Shown piece after piece: positions 46,106 to 57,100 of a stretch of DNA of 64,000 bases. The DNA is from CAVVUF01 sp963751425 (GTDB taxonomy: Bacteria > Chloroflexota > Anaerolineae > Anaerolineales > UBA4823). Below the pieces are notes generated by a model. It saw only the letters and a program-made list of their open reading frames with translations, made no database searches and was not told the origin of the DNA. The DNA lies in assembly GCA_963751425.1 (NCBI GenBank), contig CAVVUF010000002.1, positions 1,302,001 through 1,366,000 on the forward strand, written 5' to 3'. The position numbers and the translations under genes are program-made. Position 1 is the first letter of the stretch. Each line of letters begins with the position of its first letter.

Positions 46106-47227
46106 ATGGATCAGATTCCCTTAGTCGATTTGAAAGTTTCCTATGAACCGCTCAAGGAGCAAATATTTAAAGCCTGGGAAGAAGCGCTGGGAGGTATGCG
46201 TCTGTTCCTGGGACCGAATGTGCAGGCATTTGAGCAGGATTTCTCAAAATACTGCGGCGTGAGCCACGCTATTGGAGTTAGCGATGGCACCAACGCAGTT
46301 CACCTGGCGTTGCGGGCCTGTGGCATTGGTCCTGGCGATGAAGTAATTACTGTGTCCTATACATTCATCGCCACCACCGAAGCGATCCTGCTGGCGGGAG
46401 CCACACCTGTGTTTGTGGATATTAATCCAGATACTTTTGCGATCGATGTCAGCCAGGTGGAGAATCGGATCACCCCAAAAACTCGCGCGATTCTGCCGGT
46501 GCATCTCTATGGGCAATGTGTCGATATGGATCCTTTGATGGAGATTGCTCGTAAACATAATTTGTTTGTCATTGAAGATGCTTGCCAGGCACATGGCGCT
46601 GAGTACAAAGGTCGTAAAGCAGGCAGCTTGGGTCACATTGCCGCGTTCAGTTTTTATTTTACTAAGAATCTGGGTGCTTATGGCGAAGGAGGTATGGTGA
46701 CCACCAGTAGTGATGATCTCGCCAGAAAGGTGCGCTTGTTGCGTGATCATGGTTCTGAGAAACGTTATTATCATGAGTGTTTAGGTTGGAATGCTCGTCT
46801 GGACGAGCTGCAAGCGGCAGTACTGCGTATAAAACTGCCTCACTTGGATGAATGGAATGCCCAACGCCGTGAAGCTGCTCAGCAATACACGGAAGCATTC
46901 AAATCACTGGACTTGATTGCCCCCTTTGAAGCCCCCTTTAATCTTCATGTCTACCATCTTTATGTGATCCGTACCCCTCATCGAGATGTTCTGCGGAAGT
47001 TTTTGGCGGACAATGGGGTTGGTACTGGAATCCACTATCCGGTACCCAACCATCTGCAGCAGTCTTTCAAAGATCTAGGATATTCTTCAGGCAGCTTACC
47101 GGTGACTGAAGCAGTTTCAAATGAAATTCTGTCGCTTCCGATGTATGGTGGGATTACTTCAGAACAGGTAGAACGGGTTGCCTCGTTAACCCAAAGCTTT
47201 GTTAATGAGGTGGTTGCAGCAGTTTAG
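46106..47227 (+). CDS. DegT/DnrJ/EryC1 aminotransferase (WlbC/WbpE-like)
   Basis: 373 residues. AAGGAG precedes the ATG. PLP-enzyme motifs are clear: IGVSDGTNAVHLALRACGIG, TPVFVDINPDTFAIDVSQVE, VIEDACQAHGAEYKGRKAGS and the lysine-bearing FYFTKNLGAYGEGGMVTT. GIHYPVPNHLQQSF near the end is typical of the family. Such enzymes transfer the amino group of glutamate to a keto sugar nucleotide. With the oxidoreductase and acetyltransferase it completes the diacetamido-sugar route, although an IS copy now separates it from them. Confidence 0.9.
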   Translation: MDQIPLVDLKVSYEPLKEQIFKAWEEALGGMRLFLGPNVQAFEQDFSKYCGVSHAIGVSDGTNAVHLALRACGIGPGDEVITVSYTFIATTEAILLAGATPVFVDINPDTFAIDVSQVENRITPKTRAILPVHLYGQCVDMDPLMEIARKHNLFVIEDACQAHGAEYKGRKAGSLGHIAAFSFYFTKNLGAYGEGGMVTTSSDDLARKVRLLRDHGSEKRYYHECLGWNARLDELQAAVLRIKLPHLDEWNAQRREAAQQYTEAFKSLDLIAPFEAPFNLHVYHLYVIRTPHRDVLRKFLADNGVGTGIHYPVPNHLQQSFKDLGYSSGSLPVTEAVSNEILSLPMYGGITSEQVERVASLTQSFVNEVVAAV

Positions 47228-47257
47228 AAGCGCTCCTCTAAATATTTAACAATACCT

Positions 47258-47298
47258 GTTATAGGGTTTGTGATGCTGGTCACGACGTATCCTATAAC
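47258..47298 (+). terminator. Hairpin after the aminotransferase gene
   Basis: GTTATAGG (47258) is fully complementary to CCTATAAC (47291), with a nested GTGA/TCAC inside. No U-run follows. It could also be one end structure of the adjoining IS remnant. Confidence 0.4.
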
Positions 47299-47346
47299 GG
47301 ATATCGCCACTTATTGAATCAAAACTAGGTGTTAATCAGGGCGTTC

Positions 47347-47995
47347 TTAAAGTCGCAAAACCAAGTTTAAAGCATCGGTCGGATGAGCATTGAAATATCG
47401 TCTGGAAGTCGGAATAGAACGGTACTTCTTTTTGGAGAGCAGGATGCCCAGGATCAGGTTGTTCAAGCAAGCCATGGCTTGTCCCTCTCTTCCCTTGGTC
47501 AAGTGCGTGTAATCTTCTCTCAAGGTCACATCGCGGCGATAATGCAGGCCATTCTCGATGACCCAATAGGAGCGGATCTTGGCGAGTAATTGACGGGGAT
47601 CGATTTCTTCCCGCATCAAACTGGTGAAACCATATTCGACCTGCTGCTGGATTTCACCAGTCTTGAGAGAAACGCAGCGCCGCTGCAGTTTGAAAACCTG
47701 TTCCAGAAAAGGCTAATCCAGGAAATCCTTGAGTTGGCTACTCACGGTGAGCGTACGGGTTTCCAGGCGCCCGTGACCTTTGTTCGTATTCTGAGCTGTC
47801 TCGAAATTTTTGGGGAGACTGCCCATACCAGGGATGAGTTGAACGTCCGGCTCAAACCAGAGCCGAATATCTTCTTCCATCTGCGATTGATTGCCCTTCG
47901 CAAACCAGATATACTCGCCTCCGTTTACCACGATTTTAATATTGTACGGAATCAAATCATTGTTCATGCGCGCAGAGGAATAACTCAGCTTGTTC
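47347..47995 (-). mobile_element. ISAs1-like transposase, 5'-truncated with nonsense codon
   Basis: The readable part begins near GGEYIWFAKGNQSQMEEDIR and continues KGHGRLETRTLTVSSQLKDF, then a TAG where relatives have Trp, then PFLEQVFKLQRRCVSLKTGE and RSYWVIENGLHYRRDVTLRE. The last is the hallmark of ISAs1/H-repeat transposases. About 210 of the usual 370 residues remain. The missing N-terminus coincides with the start of the broken Ig-like/LCP gene, which suggests a rearrangement at that junction. Confidence 0.78.
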
Positions 47996-48005
47996 CCTTC
48001 CTTCG

Positions 48006-49940
48006 TTGATGGAAGTTATCAACAACCATCCCATTGTGTCTGCTACCTTCCACGAGCACGAACATGTCCTATATTGGACCCATATGGATAACACCCGGGT
48101 ATCTGGCTTAACCCGCAGCTATGAGGAATTTGGTACCTCCCCATCTGGCGCCTCGTCGTATAGCTCAACTATAATGCCAGAAAGGGTGGATTATACATAT
48201 ACTAATATGGCTGAGGATGACGTGGCCTATGCAACGGTCAATGTAAATGGCCTCTCGTTTACGGTTAACTTTTACAAATACGTATATGAAACAACTGAAC
48301 CCGTCTGGAGCCATACCTTTTCGAAATTAAATACACCTCCGACGATCAGTGACATACCTGATACAACCACCAATGAGGATACCGCCACAGGTGGCATCCC
48401 CTTCACCGTGGGAGATGTGGAGCTCAACCCAGCTTTCCTAAGTGTCACAGCCACCTCGTCGGTCCTGGCATTGGTGCCAGCTGGGAACATTTCGCTGGGA
48501 GTCAGCGGTGCAAACCGCGCGATCGATATCTTGCCTGCCGCCAACCAAAGCGGCAGCGCCACCATCACGGTTTCGGTCAATGATGGGAATGTCACCGTCA
48601 GTGACACCTTCCTGTTGACGGTCAATCAAGTGAATGATGCGCCTATTGCCGATGCCCAATCGGTCAGCCTGTCCTGGAACATGTCCATCAATTTTGTCCT
48701 GACCGGCTCGGATGTGGAAGGCAGCCCCTAAACTTTCAGCATTGTGGACAATCCGGCGCATGGCAGTCTTAGAGGCAGCGGTGCAAACCAGACGTACATC
48801 GCCTATCCAGACTTCTCAGGGTCAGAAAGCTTCACCCTCAAAGCAAATGATGGAATGGCGGATAGTGCACCTGCCACGGTGAGCATTAACGTGACTGCCT
48901 ATACCATTTCTAGAAACGCGGGAGTTGCTGGTGCAACCCTCAGCTTCACGGATGGCGCCCCCAAAACGATTACGGCGGATGGCTCAGGTAACTACTCGTT
49001 CCAGGTTCCAATTAACTGGTCAGGCACGGTCACACCATCCAAGGCTGGTTACCCATCACCCTCCAGCCTGAAGCCAACGCTGATACCCACAACAACGACG
49101 CCAACTCCTCCCCAGGCGGCTGGTGTATGTGGGCAGACCGGGGCCTGGATTGTCATGGTAGTAGGCCGCTCCATGCATACCCAGCCCGGGGGTACGAAGT
49201 CCATTCGCTTAGTCAAGGTGGATTTCGATCAAAAAAGAGCGCGTATTTATTCGATCCCTCCCGATTTGGCGTTGGACACAACCGGGCTGATCAAGGACTA
49301 CAACATCAAGTACTCGTATCTGGAAGATATTTTCCCAAAGATTGTGAGAGCAGCTGGGGAGAGTGATGGCGCCGATTTCAAAGCCACTCAGGCGCTGGCT
49401 CAAGTGATCCTGGATAGCTTTGGAATTCCTGCCGATCACTACATGACCATTGATGACACGTCGTTATGGAGGCTGTGGATGCTTTTGGTGGCATTGATGT
49501 GGAGCTGCCTGAAAATTTTCCCTATGCCCGAGAATTCAATATATAATGGCCAGGTACTCAAAGCCGGATTACAGCATTTCGATGGGGAAATGCTGCATGC
49601 ATATGTATCGGTCATTGAGAGTAGGGGGGGAGAATTCGTACGCCTGTCGCGCCAGAATGTAGTTCTGGAAAGCCTGCGTAAAGCGTTGATGAATCCCGCA
49701 ATTCTCTTGAAAATTATTGAACTTTATTCAGTCTATAAAGAAAATGTGGTGACTGACCTGAGATTGGTGCAAATGACCTCCCTGGGTTGTTTAGTCAGGC
49801 TCGTGCCAAGGAACCAGATCGTCATGAAAGAGCCTGCGATTGACGAGATCCTCTATTGGGAGGATGAATCAATGCATTTCAGGGACCTGGATGCCGAAGC
49901 CCAACAGCTACAAGAGTTGTTTGGAGTGAAGGGGCCATAG
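48006..49940 (+). pseudogene. Ig-like/LCP-domain surface protein, broken
   Basis: The readable frame opens without a signal peptide next to an IS remnant, so the true N-terminus is probably lost. Residues 1-110 are unrecognised. Cadherin/Ig-like repeats follow (PPTISDIPDTTTNEDTATGG, NQSGSATITVSVNDGNVTVS), then an in-frame TAA at 48729, then another repeat. From about 49145 an LCP-like domain appears: IRLVKVDFDQKRARIYSIPP, LQHFDGEMLHAYVSVIESRG. Between 49464 and 49520 two compensating frameshifts hide MEAVDAFGGIDVELPENFPY, the expected LCP strand. One nonsense and two shifts make it non-functional as read. Confidence 0.65.
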
Positions 49941-50004
49941 TTATAGGAACACTCATTTCGAGGGGAGTTACAAATATCTATTTTTATTTCTTGCATCAAA
50001 CCTC

Positions 50005-50041
50005 AAAGAGCAGGTAGAAAATTTTTCCCTGCCAGCTCTTT
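50005..50041 (+). terminator. Terminator after the broken Ig-like/LCP gene
   Basis: AAAGAGC (50005) pairs with GCTCTTT (50035), with further AG/CT and GG/CC pairs inside across single mismatches, around an A/T-rich loop. Confidence 0.55.
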
Positions 50042-50759
50042 CTTTACTCGCTTCATCCATGTAACTGAACCGGCAAACTGAGTTCGGGCCGCCGCAGTTG
50101 GTGGGGAGCCAGCAGATTAAGGCAAGGCCCCTTATGGACCAGCTTTAATCTGTAGCCTTCCTGGTAACCGGGCGGGTGGAGAATGGAACTGGCTAGGAGA
50201 AAAGAGTTTCCGCTGGTAGAACCAACCGATTCACGTGAAAAGACCCGGAACTGGGTCTTCCTTTGCCTCTCGAAGCTCGCTTTTAGTTCCACATTTTAGC
50301 TTCCATCTCTATCCAGCAGATTAAAGCTTACCCGTAGGGGGATTTGCCTTAATCCGCTTTTTCCCCTGCTGGAGGAAAGCGATACCAATGGGTGTTTCCG
50401 GAAGAGTTGCCAACAGAAAAGCAAGGCAGTTACTGGAGGAGTACTTCGAAGACAGCGCATTGACTTTCAAGCTTCATTTCATCTGAGGACCGCTACCTTT
50501 CTCAATTCACACCAACGGGTGATCAGGCATCCTTCCTCCATTGTGGAATTGTGATCCAGCCGTGTACTCGTGGAGGGCGGAGTTTATCCAACTTCTTCTT
50601 ATTTCATCCTCAGAATATTGTCAGTGATATTCTTTTCAGCCCAGCAACCTCTGGAGCCACTTCTTCAGATGAGTTTATCCATATTGACCGATATATCATT
50701 TTATACCAAAAAGCCCCTTCTACAGGCTTCTTGACGAACCGACGTAAGCGGGCAAGTTA

Positions 50760-50823
50760 GCGGCACGTCAGCGGCACGTCAGCAGGGCGTAAGCGGGAAG
50801 TCATTCTTGCCGCTTACGCTCCC
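50760..50823. repeat. 11-bp tandem repeat and adjoining hairpin
   Basis: GCGGCACGTCA occurs twice in tandem (50760, 50771), with a degenerate third copy. GGGCGTAAGCGG (50785) then pairs with CCGCTTACGCTCCC (50810-50823) with one bulge. It lies downstream of the diguanylate cyclase gene on its strand. Confidence 0.5.
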
Positions 50824-51034
50824 TTGCCCTGCCACAAGGTTCGGGAGAAGGAGCACTGACTTCAAAATCAGGATGGTTCACCATCCTGCCGGAGCGCTTC
50901 CAGCCGTTCATGCTATCGTCCGGTACAATTAAACCCAGCGACCTTCTTCCTATACTTCTTTCCAGGATTTGTTCAGCGGACAACTGGCTTTCTCGACATG
51001 GGATTTCTAAGTCTTCCCCCTCCTCTCCCGACAG

Positions 51035-54000
51035 CTACCCTTCCATCACCACCACCTGGTTTCGCCCCTGCTGCTTGGAGAGATGCAAGGCCTGCCCGGC
51101 GCGATCGATCAGGGTTTCCAGGTCGAGGAGCTGCGGGGTCTTGGCGCACACTCCGATGCTGACCGTGATGCTGGTCTCGCCCTGTTCGGTCTGTACCCGC
51201 AGGGTTTCCACCGAGCTGCGCACGCGCTCCGCCACTTCGTTGGCGGCGTGCAGGTCTGCCTCCGGCAGGAGTACGACGAATTCCTCCCCTCCATAGCGCC
51301 CGACCAGGTCGAATTCGCGTAGGTGCAGTCGCAGGCAGCTGGCGAACAGGCGCAGCACCTGGTCGCCTACCGCGTAGCTGTAGGTGTCGTTGAACACCTT
51401 GAAATGATCGATATCCAGGAAGAGCGCCACCAGCGGGTGGTTGAAGCGGATTGACCTTTCCAGCTCGCGCTTGCCCAGCTCGAATAACCCGCGCCGGTTA
51501 TACAACCCTGTCAGCTCATCCACCACTGCCCGGTGTTGGGTTTCTGCATACAGGCGGGCATTCTCGATGGCGATGGCAGCTTGGGCCACAAAGCTCTGTG
51601 CCAGCTCCAGCTCGGCCTTGGTAAATGGGATGCCGCGCTCTTTTCGAAACAGCTCCACCATGCCGAAGACTTCCTTCTCCCTGCCAACGATCAGCGGCAG
51701 CATCAGGAGGGCTTCGTTCTGGAACTTTCTCATCAAGGTGGATTTCGGCTGGATCAACCCCCGGATCTTCCAGGTTGATGAAAACCGGCTGTTGTTTATT
51801 GATCACCGCCTGCGTCAGGGGGTAATCGGCCAGGAGGTAAGTGCTTCCGGGAGGTGCTGGTGGCACATCCGGGTCGGTGTCGTAGTCCAGGAGGGTCACC
51901 AGACAGTCGCGGACCGGGTCCCAACGCGACACCGCACAGCCATCCACTTTCAAGGCCTTGATCATATGGCGGACGATGGCCTGCAGGACGGCTTCCGTAT
52001 CCAGGCCGGCTGTGAAATCGTTCACCGCAGCAACGAGCAGGCGTTCTTTTTCGACGCCTTTCTGCATCTCGGTGAAGATGCGCGCATTCTCGATGGCAAC
52101 CGCGGCCTGCCCGGCGAAGGCGGCCAGGATGGCGCCGTGCTCGACTTGATAGTAATTCGTCTCGTCCTTGTCCAGGGAAAGAAAGCCGATCACCTCCCCG
52201 TGCAGGAGGATGGGCGCTCCCGCCCAGGAGTGAAAGTCGTGGGCGCTGGGATCGTTCGACCACCCGGGCGCTGCGGAGGTGTCGGGTACGACCATGGGCT
52301 TGGCGGTCTGCATCATAGTACGCAGGTTGGTGGCGCTGGCGATCTCGAACTCGAGCACCAGAGTCTTTTTCTCCGCGTTCTGCATCTCCGACTGCAGGCT
52401 GCGCAGGTGGGTGATGCGGGCGCGCTGGCGCTCTTCGTCGACCAGCAGCACGCTGGCCCGGTCATAGACCACCACCGGCCTTACTTCATCCAATAGGCGG
52501 CTCAGCACCGACTCCAGGTTAAGGCTTTCGCTTAAAGCATTACCCATCTCGCGCAGGGCTTCAGCCAGCTTGCGCTGTTTGCATTCGGCATTGAACAGGT
52601 TGGCGTTGTCGATTGCCACTGCCACTTGCCCGGCGAAGGTGTTCAAGAGCTGCAAATCGGCTTCTGTCAGGGGGAATTCAACCGGCGATTCGATGTTCAG
52701 TGTGCCCAGCACGGTCTGATCTTTCGTGAGCGGCACGCAGATCTCGCTGCCCGTCTCATAGGTGGCGCGCAGGAAATCTCGGTCAACCGCCACATCTGCA
52801 ATCCACTGCGCCTGCCGGGTGCGCACAGTGCGCCCCATCACACCCCGTTCGACGGGAATCTCTCTGAGGAGCATCTCCTCCGGGTAGCCTACCTGCGCTC
52901 CCAGTTGGAGCTTATCACCATAGAGCAAATAAATGGAGACGTAGCGGTAGCCGAAGGTCTGGTTCAACACGTTCACCACCGTCTCGAAAATCTGGTTCAG
53001 ATCCAGGGAAGAGGTCACCGCCTGATTGACAGACTGCAGGGCGGTCAGCTGCGCGTTGCGGCGGTGCTGGGCTTCGAGCAGCTCGTGTTCGCGGCTGGTA
53101 TCGTAAATTAAGGCGACGCGCCCTTGCAGCTGGCCGAGCTCATTTTGGATGGGAGAGACCGTCATGTTATAAAATTCGCGTTGTCCGCCTTCGCTGATCT
53201 CGAGGATGGTCTGTACTTCGGGGGTCTGCTCGAACTGCCGCACGGCTTCGACTTGTGGTAGGATCTCAAATAAATTTTTACCGATCGCCTCATTCCCCAA
53301 GCCGGTCCATTTACGGGCGATGGGATTGATATCGACCAACCGGTTTTGGTTATCGATGACCAGCACACCCGCTCCCAGGCTGTTGAAGACTACCTCACGC
53401 GCCACCGGCACCAGGTCGAAGGTGCGGAAGCGGTACAGTCCTTCTGCCAGAAGCAAGCCGCTGACCACGAAGGCGACTGGGGTCAGGTCCAGCCCTTGCC
53501 AGGGCACCAGATTGAAAATGTAGAGCATGCTTCCGACCCAAGGGATCAAGCTGGCAAGGATGATCAGCGCCACCTGCCAGCGGAAAAGATGGGGGGCATG
53601 CCGGGCCGAGCGGATGAGCAGGATCGTACCGATGAGTATCAGGAAATAGGCATAGGCGGTGTGAATCCAAAAAAAGGGGCCGTGCGTGTAGATCAAGCGG
53701 GCACCTGGAACTCCAGAAGCATAGGTGACTGAAGTCCAGATCAGGTGATGCCATCTGCTGGTGGCTACCAATCCCAGGGTCACGAGCGGAACGAGCCACA
53801 GCCAGGCAGCCCAACGCCAGTTAACCCGGTTCTGGGGGCTTGAGTATTGGATGGCAAACAAGAGCCAGAAAGGCGCCAGGTTCACGATCCCCAGGTAGCT
53901 CAGCTTGGTCCAGATGATCTTCAGCGGTTCTGAAGTGGCGGAGAGACCCAAAGCCGCGCAGAATGCATAAACCCCAGCCGCTGCCATTAAGGAGATGAAG

Positions 54001-54113
54001 CTTGGACTGCCCGGGACAAACCGCTTGCGCCAGGCCAGCACGATCACCAACCCAGCCAGGAGGGCGGCGATAAACATCAAAATCGAGGCATAGGTGTCGT
54101 TGGGGAGGTTCAT
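51035..54113 (-). CDS. Membrane diguanylate cyclase with 7TM, PAS, GAF and GGDEF domains, one frameshift
   Basis: About 1025 residues when restored. Seven membrane spans (1-230, HisKA_7TM-like) are followed by a PAS domain (VVFNSLGAGVLVIDNQNRLV), two to three GAF domains (SSLDLNQIFETVVNVLNQTF; AGQAAVAIENARIF) and, after a frame break near 51765, another GAF end and the GGDEF domain. The active loop is GGEEF (51292-51278), and the inhibitory site RxxD (REFD) lies five residues before it, so product inhibition is expected. It makes c-di-GMP. Its ATG overlaps the stop of the upstream HD-GYP gene as ATGA, tying synthesis and breakdown of c-di-GMP in one transcript. The break is likely an indel. 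Confidence 0.88.
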
Positions 54114-57100
54114 TCTTCTCGGTGTAAAAAGCCGGAATCCAGGAGCCTCATGAAGGCCTCCACCACTTTGGGGTCGAAATGTGTCCCGGAATTCGAGAGG
54201 ATGTAATCCCGGGCTTTTTCCAAAGACCAGGCTTCCCGGTATGGACGCTTGATGATCAGCGCATCCCACACATCCACCACCGCAAAAATGCGCGCTTCGA
54301 CGGGGATCTGTTCTCCCTTTAAACCCTTCGGATACCCCGTGCCGTCCCATCTTTCGTGATGGTACAGCGGGATGGCCAGGGCTGGGTGGAGATAGGCGAT
54401 GCGCGACAGCATATCGTAGGCATAAGTGGGGTGCAAGTGCATAACCTGCCACTCTTCTTCGGTCAGCGGGCTTTGCTTGAAGAGGATATTGTCGGGGATG
54501 GCCATCTTTCCGATATCGTGCAGCAGTGCTCCCCGGAGGATGTGCACCAGTCGATCTTCTCCGAAGGCTCCCATCGACCTAGCCAGCTCCAGCGTAATCT
54601 CAGTCACCCGCCGGGTATGGCCCTCGGTCTCCCGATCGCGCAGCTCTAATGCCCGCGACCACCCTTCGATGGTGGTGTCATACGCTACAGTCAGTTCGGC
54701 ATTCGAACGCTGGAGGTGGTCAAAAAGCTGGGTATCATCGATGGCGATCGCAGCCTGGCTGGCAAGCGTCTCGAGGAACTCTAACCATTCAGTATCGGGA
54801 GTGAAGGTGTTGCGGTGGAACAGCTCCAAGACGCCTTTGACGCTGCCTTTGGCGATCAGGGGCACTCCGAAGTAACACAAGAATCCTTCTTCCTTCACGA
54901 ACCCACTCCCCCAAGATCCATTCTCTGGGCTGCTGAGATCTGGGATGTGGATCAACTTCCTTTCAGCGGCCACCCTGGCGGCCTGGCCTTCATCCAGGTG
55001 CATGCGGGTGCGCCGGACGCCACTGCCGTGCCAGCCCCGCCCGGCTGAAAATTCTAGCATGTGCACCGGTTCGCGGTAGAGAAGCACATCTGCCGCATCT
55101 ACCTGCAGCTGGTTGATCACCTGCTCCAGCAGGATATCGAGAGTGATGCGCAGGTCCAGGCTGGAAGTGATAGTCATATCCACGGTACGCAAGGAATTCA
55201 AACGCTTCACGTGCAGCTCAGTCTGCTCGTGAAGGCGCATGCGGTGGACAGCATTGCCGGCGATCTCCGACAAGATAGTCAGCAGGTGTACTTCCTCGGA
55301 GGTCAGTTTACGCGGCAGATGTGTGGAAACATAGAAAACGCCGATCGTTTCAACGGCGGTTTTGATCGGGAGGCATACGCCTCCCCAACCAGAGAGTGCG
55401 TGGGAGCGGTGGGCTTCTAAGGTCTGTTCATCCGTGGCAAAATCTTCGACCCGGTAAACCTGGCCTGTTGTAAATACCCAGCCGCCAATTCCTTCACCTG
55501 GCTGGATGGGTGCCGGATCCAATCCGGTAAACCACCCACGCGCTACGCTCGGGAGCAGCGCTCGGCTGTTCTCATCATACAGCCAGATGGCTGCATCCCC
55601 AATCTCCAGCATCTCCAGGGTCTCGTCCAAGAGGCGGGGGAGCATCTCATCCAGCGTTTGGACCGTTCGCAGCGCAGTTGAGATGCGGTTGACGGCTTCC
55701 AGCTCCACCAGGCGTTGGGCGCGTTCGAGATCGATCTGTACGCGCTCTGAGATATCGCGTGTAATCGATAGGATGCAGGCTTCCCCATTGATTTGGATGA
55801 TGCGGGCTGACATCAAGCCCGTCTTCGTCCGGCCATCCTTTAGCCGGAATCCAGCCTCCATATTGACCACCTCGCCGGAGGCACGCAAGCCTGCTACCAG
55901 GCGCTCGCGGTCAGCCGGATCGTCCCAAATTTGGATCTCCAGGGAAGTCTTGCCTTGAACATCTTCGGGGGTGTAGCCAGTGATCTCCGTAAAGCCGCTG
56001 TTGATCTCGATGAATAACCCATCCGAGAGGCGGTTGATATTGATTGCGTCGGGAGAAGTGTGGAAGGCTTTGGAGAATTTTTCCTCCGAGGCGCGCAGGG
56101 TCTCTTCCGCCTGTTGGCGTCTGGCGCGCTCCCGCAAACCCAGGATGCCGTACGCCAGGTCGTTCGACATCTCTGTAAGCAGCTGGATCTCTGCCTCGTC
56201 AAAAGCCTCTGGTTGGTCCGCATAAACTTGCGCCGATCCGAAGGCTTTTCCATCTGAGAGCAGCGGCAGGGCGATCGAAGAGGCATAGCCGCACTCCAGA
56301 GCGGTTTCCCGCCAGGGTCCGAAATTCGGATCGGTCAGGATGTTCCGGCTGAGGGCAGGCCTTCCTGTCCGGATAGCTGTGCCGGTCGGACCGCTTCCAT
56401 AGGGGGAATCATCATAGGTGATCTGAATATCTTGGATGTAGTTCAATTCTGTGCCTGCTGCGGCTACCAGTTGTACCCGCTTGCCATCGTTTTGTTCGGC
56501 CAGACCGATCCATGCCAGCCGGTAGCCGCCTACCTCGACCAGGATCTGGCAGACCTGCTGCATCAGCGCGGTCTCATCGGTCTCATGCACCAGCACCTGG
56601 TTCACCTGGCTGCTCACCTGCAGCATGCGATTCAGTTTACGAATCTGCTCCTCGTTGCCTTTGCGCTCGGTGATATCCTCAAGGATTACCTGCACCTGCC
56701 CGGCGCGCCCATTGCCGTTGATGATCGGGGTCAGGAAGTACTGCACGTAGGATGTCTTCCCCCATTTGCTTGTATAGGGACACTCGGCGATGATGGTTTG
56801 CCCGCTTTCCAGGCAGCGCTGCACATGGGCGGAGAAACCCACCTCGATCAGGGGGGGGAAATCCAGCACGTTAATCTGCTGCGTCGCCTCAATGGAGGGG
56901 GAGCCCAAGATCATGAGCGCCGTCGGGTTGAGATCTACGATCTGCCCCTGCGCATTGACCAGCAGGGTGCCCACTGGGGCGCTCTCGAAGAGCAGCCGGT
57001 AGCGGCTTTCGCTGTCGCGCAGGGCTGCTTCGGCCTGTTTGCGCTCGATGGCCATAGCGGCCTGAGAGGAAACGAAAGCTAAAACGTCCAGGTCGGCGTG

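Larger units (their letters stand above)
49941..51034. other. 1.1-kb intergenic region without a recognised gene
   Basis: Holds a terminator (50005-50041), two related segments with the shared string CAGATTAA (about 50115 and 50320) and an 11-bp tandem repeat with hairpin near 50760-50823. A 79-codon frame on the minus strand (50053-50292) shows no family features. Likely a region of decayed mobile DNA. Confidence 0.45.

Noticed and set aside
47710..47712. TAG in the ISAs1-like transposase as readthrough
   Set aside because: It replaces a Trp codon in a truncated, inactive IS copy; a simple nonsense mutation explains it.
48729..48731. In-frame stop in the Ig-like/LCP gene as a recoding site
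   Set aside because: It is TAA, which is not recoded as Sec or Pyl, it is not at a redox residue, and the gene has other lesions.
50053..50292. 79-codon minus-strand frame near the terminator at 50005
   Set aside because: No domain, ribosome site or neighbour logic supports it.
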